From positions 1 to 64,000 of the forward strand of contig JADKJZ010000016.1 of NCBI GenBank assembly GCA_016720805.1: DNA of 64,000 nucleotides. The letters are read 5' to 3'. The translations under genes were made by a program, and so were the position numbers. Position 1 is the first letter of the stretch, and each line of letters begins with the position of its first letter. Source of the stretch: Gemmatimonadota bacterium. Its GTDB lineage: Bacteria; Gemmatimonadota; Gemmatimonadetes; Gemmatimonadales; GWC2-71-9. The notes under the pieces are model-generated. The model did not search any database. It saw only the letters and a list, made by a program, of their open reading frames with translations, and was not told the DNA's origin. This document shows positions 29,436 to 37,640 of this stretch, in pieces.

Positions 29436-30536
29436 CTACTGGAACTGCAAATTCCGCTCGAAATCCGCCGGACTCGTCGCCGCCGCCTTGGCGACCTCCA
29501 GCGAGATCTGCTGCGCGGAGTACAGCTCCGTGAGGTGCTGATCGAAGGTCTGCATGCCGTACTGCGTGCGGCCGGCCGCGATGTGGTCCCGGATCTCGCT
29601 GGTCATCTGCGAATTGGCGATGCAGTCGGCGATCGTCGGCGTGTTGCGCATCACCTCGGCCGCCACCACGCGCCCCTGGCCATCCGCCCGCGGCAGGAGC
29701 CGCTGCGAAATCACCGCCCGGAGCGACTCCGCCAGGCGGAGGCGGACGGCGGTCTGTTCATTCGGGTCGAAGACGGAGACCAGGCGCGCAATGGTGCGCT
29801 GGGCATCCGTCGTGTGCACGGTACTGAAGACGAGGTGCCCCGTCTCGGCGGCCTTGAGGGCGATGTCAATCGTGGCGCGGTCGCGCATTTCGCCGACGAG
29901 GATCACATCGGGATCCTGCCGGAGCGCGGCGCGCAGCGCCATCTCGAACGACTGGGTGTCGGAGCCGATCTCGCGCTGGATGACGTTGCTGCGGTCATCG
30001 CGGTGCAGGAACTCGATCGGGTCCTCGATCGTGACGATCTTGCCGGCTCGCCGGTGGTTCACGTACGCGATCATCGAGGCGAGCGTCGTCGACTTGCCGC
30101 TGCCCGTCGTCCCGGTCAGAAGCACGAGTCCGCGTTCTTCCATCGCGATGTCTGCGAGCACCGTCGGGAGACCGAGTTGCTCGAAGTCGGGGATCTGGTC
30201 GGCAATGGCACGGAGCACCGCGGAGACCGAGCCGCGCTGACTGCAGAGATTGACGCGGAACCGACCAACACCCTGGACCGAGTAGGAGCAATCGACATCC
30301 TGCAGCTGGTCGAGGACCGCATCCACCGTCTCGGCGGTGGCCTTGCGGGCATTCAGCAGGATGTGGCCGGCCAGCTGCCGCGTCTCGACCGAGGTGAGCG
30401 GCGGAACGCCAGCCACCGGCGCGATCGCCCCGCGTAGACGCATCCGGTACGGACCGCCCGCACAGATGTGCACGTCGGACGCACCCAGCTCGTGCGCCTT
30501 GCGGAGGATGAGGTTGAAGGTCTCGATCAGGGACAT
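29436..30536 (-). CDS. pilT: PilT-type twitching motility/retraction ATPase
   Basis: Hexameric ATPase that retracts type IV pili, cytoplasmic at the pilus base. 366 aa with an N-terminal PAS-like domain (KAHELGASDVHICAG), Walker A GTTGSGKSTT, Asp-box segment EDPIEFLHRD, Walker B ILVGEMRD and the His box STVHTTDAQRT. The longer reading frame upstream is discarded in favour of the ATG at 30536. No other pilus gene is in the window, so PilU or another GspE-family role is possible. Confidence 0.9.
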   Translation of the reverse strand: MSLIETFNLILRKAHELGASDVHICAGGPYRMRLRGAIAPVAGVPPLTSVETRQLAGHILLNARKATAETVDAVLDQLQDVDCSYSVQGVGRFRVNLCSQRGSVSAVLRAIADQIPDFEQLGLPTVLADIAMEERGLVLLTGTTGSGKSTTLASMIAYVNHRRAGKIVTIEDPIEFLHRDDRSNVIQREIGSDTQSFEMALRAALRQDPDVILVGEMRDRATIDIALKAAETGHLVFSTVHTTDAQRTIARLVSVFDPNEQTAVRLRLAESLRAVISQRLLPRADGQGRVVAAEVMRNTPTIADCIANSQMTSEIRDHIAAGRTQYGMQTFDQHLTELYSAQQISLEVAKAAATSPADFERNLQFQ

Positions 30537-30633
30537 GCGGCTTCCGGGCACGGGGGGCTTCAGACGATTCCAGCCCTCCTGACCAGCACAGCCCGTGCCG
30601 GACCCCAACTGTCGAGCTTCTTGACGATCGGGC

Positions 30634-32457
30634 TCAGGCCTGCAGCCGGCGGCTCTCCGCCACCGTCCGCCAAATCCCCAATTCTCCCTCCATGACTCGG
30701 CTCACCTCGGCCGCCACCGCGCCAACCTCGAGCAATTCGATCGGCTGGACCCAGCGCATCCGGTCGGCCAGCCGCCCAAGCTGTGGCGCAATGCCTCCGG
30801 AGCGCAGGACGGTTCCCTCGAAGTCCGCCGTACCGAGGAAGCCGTGGATACCGGCCGCCAGCGCCGGCAGGGTGACCGCTGCCGCGTGGAGCGACGGGTT
30901 GATGATCTCCTCGGCCTCAAGGATCCGCGGGGCCGACCAACCCAGCAGATCCGCCGTGACGAAGCCGACCATTCCTGAGAGCCGAGCCAACGCGAGGAGC
31001 ACCGCGAGCACCACGAATCGCTCGGCCCAGGCCTCCAGCGGATGATGGATCTTGGCCGATCGCGTGGCGACCGCCTCATGAAAACGCTGCTGTGGCAGCA
31101 GCTCGGCGTCGAGGAACCAGTCCCGCGTAGCGGCGGTATGCGCAGCGTCAAGCGTCCCGCCGATCAGCCCGGCGTCCCGTGCGACGGCGCGGAGGTACCA
31201 GGCCACCCACCCCTCCCGATCGGCCCCATGCTGCGTTGCGGCGCGAACCGCCTCCGGCACCCGCACCAGCGGTGTGGTCCGGGCCAGCGGCCACAGCATC
31301 GCCAGATGGCGAATTCGCTCGGCAAGCGAGCGGAACTGCAGCCAGCGATCCTGCGAACGTGCCTGCCGCCCTCGCCGAACGAAGTAGAGCACCACGAGCA
31401 GCAACAGCACCTCGCCTGCCTCCGGGACAGGGCCCAGGGCCTCGAACTCTGCCGCCCCGATCCCCGCCGCCATGACGGCGAAGACCGTGAGCAGAAAGAT
31501 CGCCGTGAATGACTGCCGGAACGCGGCGCCATACCAGACGGCCGCCGTGTCGGCCCAGCCGTGGGCGTCGGCAAACCTCGCGGTGACCTCCACGCGCCGC
31601 TCACTGGGGAGCGCGGTCCAGGCCCGGCGCCATTCCTCGCCGCATGCCTCACCAGGCTGATCGGGAATGGCCCCGCCAGCGGGTGCCTTCGTCCCGGCCG
31701 CGAAGTGCACGAGGCGGTCGTACAGTCGCGAGCGTGGTCGGCGCGGGAAGTCGCCAGTCAGGAATTGCCCGAGAATGGGATCGGGGGTGGGGGCGGCGAG
31801 CAGGGCCGTGAGCATGGCAGGGAGCCGAGTCAGTCCGTGCGCCCGCCCTTCGTCCGACTCGCGGAGCTCCTCCAGCCACGGCGCGCTGGGCATCAGGGGA
31901 TCGATGCGGATGATCGGGACCGCGTCGCGTCGGGCGTGCTGGACCACCTCGGCGGTGCCGCCGACGCCACGGGCCCGCGCCCCATCCCACACCGCGATCA
32001 AGAGATCCGCCTGCTCCACCAGGACCTTCGCCAGTGGCACGTACGCATCGTACCGCCCGGCCACGCCGTCGAGCACCGTGACCGTCGCACACCCCTCCAG
32101 CGCGGCGCGCAGCGCCTCCTGCGTGGCGGCGTGATGCCCCTCGACCGGAAAGGGCAGGACGGCATGCACCGCCCAGGATGCTTCGGCGTGTGCCGCATCG
32201 ACGGCATCGCGATCCGTGCCGTCGGCCATCCCGGTCAGCAGCGTCAGCCGCGGTCCGTCCGACCGATAGTGCCGCACATCCGTCGTGGCCGCGACGGCGC
32301 TTTCTCGCACCTGCCGGAGGAGTCGCCCCAGGGTCCCGCGGAGCAGGCCGCGGTCCACCCCTTCGAGCCGCTCGGCCCGGTGGCCGACCACGCCGACTCG
32401 AATGGCGACGCGGGGCCGGAGGTCGGCGCGGACGGGCTGGGGGGTGGCAGCGGGCAT
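30634..32457 (-). CDS. SLOG-domain protein with C-terminal multi-TM (SLATT-like) effector region
   Basis: 607 aa. Residues about 16-190 form a SLOG-type Rossmann domain: RVGVVGHR near 20-27, LLTGMADGTD at 73-82, HAVLPFP, ADLLIAVWDG at 150-159 and GGTAEVV. SLOG domains bind nucleotide-derived ligands in several conflict systems. Four hydrophobic segments follow (about 315-338, 346-361, 480-502, 524-541), arranged as two hairpins around a polar stretch with RWLQFRSLAERIRHL. This resembles SLATT-type 2TM effector regions, though I cannot confirm the family. The ATG at 32457 is chosen because the longer frame would overlap the divergent TIR gene. It pairs divergently with that gene across 142 bases. 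Specific function is inferred. Confidence 0.7.
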   Translation of the reverse strand: MPAATPQPVRADLRPRVAIRVGVVGHRAERLEGVDRGLLRGTLGRLLRQVRESAVAATTDVRHYRSDGPRLTLLTGMADGTDRDAVDAAHAEASWAVHAVLPFPVEGHHAATQEALRAALEGCATVTVLDGVAGRYDAYVPLAKVLVEQADLLIAVWDGARARGVGGTAEVVQHARRDAVPIIRIDPLMPSAPWLEELRESDEGRAHGLTRLPAMLTALLAAPTPDPILGQFLTGDFPRRPRSRLYDRLVHFAAGTKAPAGGAIPDQPGEACGEEWRRAWTALPSERRVEVTARFADAHGWADTAAVWYGAAFRQSFTAIFLLTVFAVMAAGIGAAEFEALGPVPEAGEVLLLLVVLYFVRRGRQARSQDRWLQFRSLAERIRHLAMLWPLARTTPLVRVPEAVRAATQHGADREGWVAWYLRAVARDAGLIGGTLDAAHTAATRDWFLDAELLPQQRFHEAVATRSAKIHHPLEAWAERFVVLAVLLALARLSGMVGFVTADLLGWSAPRILEAEEIINPSLHAAAVTLPALAAGIHGFLGTADFEGTVLRSGGIAPQLGRLADRMRWVQPIELLEVGAVAAEVSRVMEGELGIWRTVAESRRLQA

Positions 32458-32599
32458 GGGGGCAGGGTCGGAGGGTGGTTGATGCGCTGGAGCCTTCCCC
32501 AGATCTAACCGCCGCGAGGCCGCCCCGGAAGGCGCGCTGCCGGTTGCGGGCCTGCCCGGTGGGAGCGATGTTCTTGCTCTCCTCCCTCCCCCGCGGTCC

Positions 32600-34039
32600 A
32601 TGGCCCACGACGTCTTCATTTCCTACTCCAGCACCGACCAGCCGGCGGCGCTCGCCGTGTTGCACGGACTCGAGAGTGCCGGCATCCGCTGCTGGATCGC
32701 GCCACGCGACATTCCCGCGGGCGCAATCTGGGCCAAGTCGATCATGGAGGGGATCAGCGGCTGCCGCGTCCTGGTGGTGGTGTTCTCCACCAACGCGAAC
32801 CGTTCCGAGCACGTGATCAACGAGGTGGACGCCGCGGTCCGCAAGGGCGCGATCATCATTCCATTCCGCATCGAGGATGTGATGCCGGATGGCGCGATGG
32901 AATACCACCTGCGCACGCGTCACTGGCTCGACGCACTCACGCCGGACCTGCAGCGCCACACGGAATTGCTGGCCGAGAAGATCCAGCCGCTGCTCGCCGC
33001 ACCGGGTGGCACGGGACCCACGCCGACGGCGCCGCCCCGTCCGATCCCCGAAGGGCTGCCGAAGCGGCGGGTGAAGAAGGGGCCGCCGCGCCAGTGGCGT
33101 CGGTATCGCACGCCGGCCGCGCTCCTCGGCATCGTCCTGCTTGGCGGGGGATGGTATGCCACCCGCGCCCGGCCCAAGGAGGGCGTGCAGTTCGAAGTGA
33201 GGGAAGTGTCGAGCAGTGGCGGCACCGCGCTCTCCGTCCGCGTCACCGGGGCCGCGATGCGTTTCTTCGAAGGCCCGCGCGAAACCCCGACGTTGACCAC
33301 CCGCGCGTACGCCGACTCCTTCGCGATCGGCCGGGCACGCTACCTCTATCCCGAACTCAAGCTGACCTACGACGCCCCGGGACGAGACTTCACGATCCCG
33401 TTCTCGTGCACCGTGACACGTGATGGCGGCACGGTGATCACCACGATCGCCATTGTGGCGAAGTTGCAGGCTGCATGGACCGAGAGCTACCACACCAACG
33501 GATACGGCCGTGACACGCCCGGCTGGTGGCAGCTCGGGCGGCACGAAGTGCGGTGCTACTATGGCGAGGAGTTGATCTTCCGCAACTGGTTCCGCATCGT
33601 GGCGTCCGGTGATGCTGCGGCATCGCCTGCCGCCAATGGACCGGTCGCCACCGCCGAACCCTTGGCGAGCATCCATGCGCGGGTGCGACGGATCACGCTC
33701 TTCCCCTCCGGTCGTCAATTGCCGCCAGAGGCCTCGCAGAGTCCGACCACAACCTTCGAGTCCGCACAGACCACCTACATCGGCGCCAAGGTGCTGCTCA
33801 ACCACGACGCACCGGGCCGTCGGCTGCAGGCGGCCCTCACCTGCCGCTTTCTCCGCGACGGTACCACGGAACTGGGCCGGGCCACGCTCCGCTACGACAT
33901 TCAGCCAACGTGGACCTCGACCTGGGCGGCGATCCCGTTCGGCCGCGAAACGGCGGGCGGCTGGCCGGCGGGGCAATATCTGATCGCCTGTGACGACGGA
34001 CAGCGCACCCTCGCCCAGCAGCGGTTCACGCTGCGCTGA
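32600..34039 (+). CDS. TIR domain - TM - tandem extracytoplasmic repeat protein
   Basis: 479 aa. Residues 1-130 are a bacterial TIR domain: VFISYSSTDQ at 5-14, CWIAPRDIPAG at 31-41, and SEHVINEVDAAV with Glu75 where TIR NADases carry their catalytic Glu. A Lys/Arg-rich linker (156-170) precedes one TM helix (about 171-187), predicting TIR inside and the C-terminus outside. Two copies of an unnamed beta-rich domain follow (about 216-333 and 359-479). They share DAPGR, RDG, WTS or WTE, FGR or YGR, and W-x-x-G landmarks, with two Cys each (270/319 and 415/464). The role is unknown; TIR may make a NAD-derived signal or only mediate contacts. Ordinary GC and codon use. Confidence 0.8.
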   Translation: MAHDVFISYSSTDQPAALAVLHGLESAGIRCWIAPRDIPAGAIWAKSIMEGISGCRVLVVVFSTNANRSEHVINEVDAAVRKGAIIIPFRIEDVMPDGAMEYHLRTRHWLDALTPDLQRHTELLAEKIQPLLAAPGGTGPTPTAPPRPIPEGLPKRRVKKGPPRQWRRYRTPAALLGIVLLGGGWYATRARPKEGVQFEVREVSSSGGTALSVRVTGAAMRFFEGPRETPTLTTRAYADSFAIGRARYLYPELKLTYDAPGRDFTIPFSCTVTRDGGTVITTIAIVAKLQAAWTESYHTNGYGRDTPGWWQLGRHEVRCYYGEELIFRNWFRIVASGDAAASPAANGPVATAEPLASIHARVRRITLFPSGRQLPPEASQSPTTTFESAQTTYIGAKVLLNHDAPGRRLQAALTCRFLRDGTTELGRATLRYDIQPTWTSTWAAIPFGRETAGGWPAGQYLIACDDGQRTLAQQRFTLR

Positions 34040-34051
34040 GGGTCAAGCGGT

Positions 34052-36157
34052 TCAGCGCCGTGGCGGCAGCGCGGCGCGGGCCGCATCGACGGCCTTTGCT
34101 GCGTTCTGAATCCGCTCGGCCAGTTCCTTCGACTCGGCGGCAGCGCGCGCCGAGTCGTGGTCTCGCAGCGCCTCGACCACGCCGGGGAACTGGACATTGG
34201 CATAGCCGTTGTCGCGATCGGACGCGAAGATCAGGTTCTTCAACAGCGGCCGCCCCACCAATCCACTCGGCCGTGCCAGCAGCGGCTCCACGTGCCGAAG
34301 CAGACGATTGGCCTCCGCAAGGGTCCCCAGGTCCGGGTTGGTCGCCAAGAGGGCGTCACGCGCCGAGGTGAACCGTGCACCGGCCGCCTCGAGTTCGCGC
34401 GCAGCCGCCGCGACGCCATCCAGTTCGCCACCAATGGTGGCCGCCCCTGGCTCACGACGCGTGCGCTCGACCAGCGTGATGAGATACGCCCCGAGCATGC
34501 CGTGATCGAGCGGGACCACGGCCGCATTCGCCAGCCGGGACAGGATCACCGAAGAGAGCTGTCCCGCCGCCACATGACTCAGATATCCCGGATCGCCGAA
34601 CCGCTCCATCCAGGTGTAGCTGTCATAGGCGCTGTGATAGACACCGCCGGGGCCGCCGAAGCCGAACTCGATCGACGGCAGGCCGAGCATGTTGTAGAAG
34701 CCGGCAAAGTCCGATCCGCCGCCGAGATCACCGACGGGCGGGAGCGGCCGCTGCGTCGTGACCGTGCGCTGCGCCCAGTCACGGTAGACCGAGCCGGTAT
34801 CCCCGGGCTGACGGATCCCCTGCGTCGCATCGCGGAGGAACGCCGCCAGCGAGGCCGTCCCGCCGGCACCGAACGAACGGCCGGACGCGGCCACATCCTG
34901 ATTCAGGTAGGCGACCGCATTGGCCGACAGGGTGTCGCGCATCAACTCGACCCACTCGGTCGACCCGACCAACCCCCACTCCTCGGCATCCCATGTGGCG
35001 AAGACGATCGTCCGCAGCGGACGGTGGCCCGCCTTGAGTGCGGCGCCCCACGCCTCGGCCGCCTCGAGAATCGAGACGACTCCGGAGACGTTGTCGGCCG
35101 CACCCGGTCCCCAGGCATCGCGATGCCCGCCCACGATGACCATCTCGTCGGGAAACTGCGACCCGCGGATCACGCCGAACGTGTTGACGATGGTCTTGTA
35201 GGCGCGCTCGCCACGCTCGGGCCAGAGCGCGACACGCGCCTGCACCTTGTCGTCGCCGACGTGATAACGGAACGCCAGGCCACCTTGCCAGCCGGCGGGC
35301 ACCGAGAGCCCACGCATCTCGCCGAGCAGCTGGCCGGCGTTGCCATAGGAAATGGGAACCACCGGAATCTTCGGCAACCCGAGGGTCTCCAGGGCAGCGC
35401 GCTTCGCATCGACCGTGGACGGCCACCCCGGCGTCGTCGGGTCGCCGAAGCCGTTGTAGATCGAGCCGCGCTGCACACCCGTCGCGGGCCGCATCGGGCC
35501 CTCGGGGTACACGTCGCCCTGCGTGAAGCCGTCATCGAGGGGATCACTGTAGATCAGCAGCCCGATGGCACCGCGCGCTTCGGCCTCGCGCGCCTTGATG
35601 CCACGAAACGACCGCCCATAGCGCGCGATGGCGATGCGACCCTTCACCGATACACCGAGTGAATCAAGCGTGGCATAATCGGCGGGAAGGCCATAATTCA
35701 CGTACACCAGCGGTGCGCGCACATCACCGGCGCCGGCGTTGCCATTCATCGCGGGCCACCGCTGCAGTCCGGTGGTCGGATCGCCCGCAATCGCCGGTTC
35801 GCTGAGGTCGAGGCGACGACGCGTCGGGGTGAGCCGTTCGACCACCGTCGAGTCGTGGTACGGGAGATAGACGCGGAACGGCACGCGCATCGTGTCCAGT
35901 CCGTACGATGCCATCGTCGTGAGGACGTAGTCCGCGGTGGCGCGCTGCGCTGGCGTGCCCGCGATGTGGGGCCGCGCCGCCAGCGTCCGCGCATGGGTGC
36001 GCGCGGTGGCCACGTCGGGAACCCCGAGCAGCCGCGCCTCGAGCGCCGCTTCGCGTGCTGCGCCGAGGGGCGTGAAGCCGGTGATGGCACCCTGCGCCGT
36101 GGCGATCGTCGGTGCGGCCAGCAGGGCGAGTCCAGCGAGGAGGCGCTTCATGATCAT
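34052..36157 (-). CDS. Secreted M28 metallopeptidase, glutamate carboxypeptidase II-like
   Basis: 701 aa with signal peptide (KRLLAGLALLAAPTIATA), a PA-type insert, the zinc peptidase domain and a C-terminal dimerisation-like domain, the layout of GCPII/PSMA-type enzymes. The co-catalytic zinc ligands are visible: GGHRDAWGPGAADN (His and bridging Asp), WDAEEWGLVGS (catalytic and ligand Glu), NQDVA (Asp) and VYHSAYD (His). It probably cleaves acidic C-terminal residues from peptides outside the cytoplasm. The ATG at 36157 overlaps the stop of the upstream lipoprotein gene; a second ATG at 36151 is equally plausible. Confidence 0.88.
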   Translation of the reverse strand: MIMKRLLAGLALLAAPTIATAQGAITGFTPLGAAREAALEARLLGVPDVATARTHARTLAARPHIAGTPAQRATADYVLTTMASYGLDTMRVPFRVYLPYHDSTVVERLTPTRRRLDLSEPAIAGDPTTGLQRWPAMNGNAGAGDVRAPLVYVNYGLPADYATLDSLGVSVKGRIAIARYGRSFRGIKAREAEARGAIGLLIYSDPLDDGFTQGDVYPEGPMRPATGVQRGSIYNGFGDPTTPGWPSTVDAKRAALETLGLPKIPVVPISYGNAGQLLGEMRGLSVPAGWQGGLAFRYHVGDDKVQARVALWPERGERAYKTIVNTFGVIRGSQFPDEMVIVGGHRDAWGPGAADNVSGVVSILEAAEAWGAALKAGHRPLRTIVFATWDAEEWGLVGSTEWVELMRDTLSANAVAYLNQDVAASGRSFGAGGTASLAAFLRDATQGIRQPGDTGSVYRDWAQRTVTTQRPLPPVGDLGGGSDFAGFYNMLGLPSIEFGFGGPGGVYHSAYDSYTWMERFGDPGYLSHVAAGQLSSVILSRLANAAVVPLDHGMLGAYLITLVERTRREPGAATIGGELDGVAAAARELEAAGARFTSARDALLATNPDLGTLAEANRLLRHVEPLLARPSGLVGRPLLKNLIFASDRDNGYANVQFPGVVEALRDHDSARAAAESKELAERIQNAAKAVDAARAALPPRR

Positions 36158-37617
36158 GGTGCGATCGTCCCGGTGATGTCGTAGATCCGAAGTTCCGGGG
36201 TATTGGTGCCCCCGGGATTCTTGGCGGTGAAGACATAGGTGCGGCCATTGATCACCGCGATCTCGCCGGTGTGCAACCCCTCGGCCACGACGATCGAGCC
36301 ACGCAACACCGGGGCACGCGGATCGGCGAGCGAGTACACGTACAGACCGGCACCTGCCCCTCCCTCGACGGTCGCCACGAGCGCCACGCTGCCCGGCGTG
36401 ACGGCGACATCACTCACCGTCGTGGCATTCGGAATCGGAATTTCGAGGATCGGCGCCGGGGTGGGGCCGCCCACGTCCCAGATGCGGATGCTGTTGCCCC
36501 GCACGCCGCGATTGCCCCAACCGCCCGTGTAGGCCGTCGTCCCGGTGATCCAGAGGTCGGAAACATACTGCGTGGGCACGTTGTTGCCGCCGCCGAGGGT
36601 GGCGAGCGTCAACGGGTCAAGCACCCAGAGGCCGCTGAGCATGTCCGTGGCGTACAGGCGGCCACCAGCGAGCATCACGCCCCAGATGTAGGTGTTGTTG
36701 CTGCCACCGGGCTGCACCTGCGCCACGATCCGGCTCGACATGTCGCCCGTGAGGGTGCCGGACACATCCACCGCGATGACACCCCCATTGTAGTACGCGG
36801 CATAGAGAATCTGCCGCGCCTCGTCCATCCAGAAATTGTGCGTCCCGGCCCCAGGCACGTGAATGAAACCGACCTCGACCGGAGCGGCGAGGTTGCTGAC
36901 GTCCACGATGTGGATGTCGCCCGACGATGCCACGCCGACGGTGCCCGGGCCTTCCTGGCCGATGAACAGGTACTTCTTCTGATTGGTGACCGGGTTGTGG
37001 AACCACCAGGCGTTGTGCACCTGCGCGCCGCCCGCCACCCCGTTGGCGCTGGTGATCAACCGCGAGACAAGCTCCGGGTTGTTGGGCGTGCCACCGCGGA
37101 CGCCGTTGCCGACATCGTAGATGTAGACGCCGGCATTCCAGGCACAGACGAACGCCAGCCCGTCGCGCACGAAGGTATCGTGATGCCCGTACGTTGCCGG
37201 CACGCCGACCGACGCCACCAGGACCGGCGTCCGATTCACGACGGCACTCGTCGCGGTCGCGGAAAAGACGATTTCCGGGGTGCCCTGCGTCACCGTGGCG
37301 CGTGCCGAGTTGGTGCCGGCGTTGGCGCCCAGCGTGAGCACGGCCGTCGCCTCGCCGAGCGCATTGGTGACCCCTTCACCCGGCGTGATGTTTCCCCCGC
37401 CAAGGATCGGGTTCCAGCGCACTCGCCGTCCGGCGACGGGCACGCCCATCTCGTCCTTGACGAGGATCTTGAACGGCTGCAGCGCCGTGCTGACAGAGGC
37501 CGACTGATTGTCGCCGGCCACCATGGTCACGAAGACCTGGGGCTCGGAGGCGACGGGGGCCGTCCCGCAACCGGCGACGACCAGCATGAGCAAGGCGAGT
37601 CGGGGGGCTCGAAGCAT
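36154..37617 (-). CDS. Lipoprotein with Ig-like domain and LVIVD-type beta-propeller repeats
   Basis: 487 aa. The N-terminus MLRAPRLALLMLVVAGC is a lipoprotein signal with Cys17 as lipidation site. Residues about 25-130 look like a bacterial Ig-like (invasin type) domain (GRRVRWNPILGGGNI, NALGEATAVLTL). The rest consists of repeats of the form 'GLAFVCAWNAGVYIYDV' and 'SGDIHIVDVSNLAAPVEVG', matching LVIVD/choice-of-anchor propeller blades. Function is unknown; surface binding or adhesion is a guess. The ATG at 37617 is chosen for the signal peptide. It is co-directional with the barrel gene upstream and overlaps the peptidase. Confidence 0.75.
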   Translation of the reverse strand: MLRAPRLALLMLVVAGCGTAPVASEPQVFVTMVAGDNQSASVSTALQPFKILVKDEMGVPVAGRRVRWNPILGGGNITPGEGVTNALGEATAVLTLGANAGTNSARATVTQGTPEIVFSATATSAVVNRTPVLVASVGVPATYGHHDTFVRDGLAFVCAWNAGVYIYDVGNGVRGGTPNNPELVSRLITSANGVAGGAQVHNAWWFHNPVTNQKKYLFIGQEGPGTVGVASSGDIHIVDVSNLAAPVEVGFIHVPGAGTHNFWMDEARQILYAAYYNGGVIAVDVSGTLTGDMSSRIVAQVQPGGSNNTYIWGVMLAGGRLYATDMLSGLWVLDPLTLATLGGGNNVPTQYVSDLWITGTTAYTGGWGNRGVRGNSIRIWDVGGPTPAPILEIPIPNATTVSDVAVTPGSVALVATVEGGAGAGLYVYSLADPRAPVLRGSIVVAEGLHTGEIAVINGRTYVFTAKNPGGTNTPELRIYDITGTIAP

Positions 37618-37640
37618 CGGGACCTTCTGCGGGAGGTGAG

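Noticed and set aside
30537..30633. Search for a tRNA or small RNA in the larger gene gaps
   Set aside because: No T-loop-like GTTCGAA sequence or cloverleaf was seen here or in the gaps at 10825, 32458, 43823 or 45645.
32458..32599. Promoters for the divergent SLOG and TIR genes
   Set aside because: TTGCGG and TTAGAT-like elements occur, but none is paired at 16-18 bases, so no promoter is annotated.
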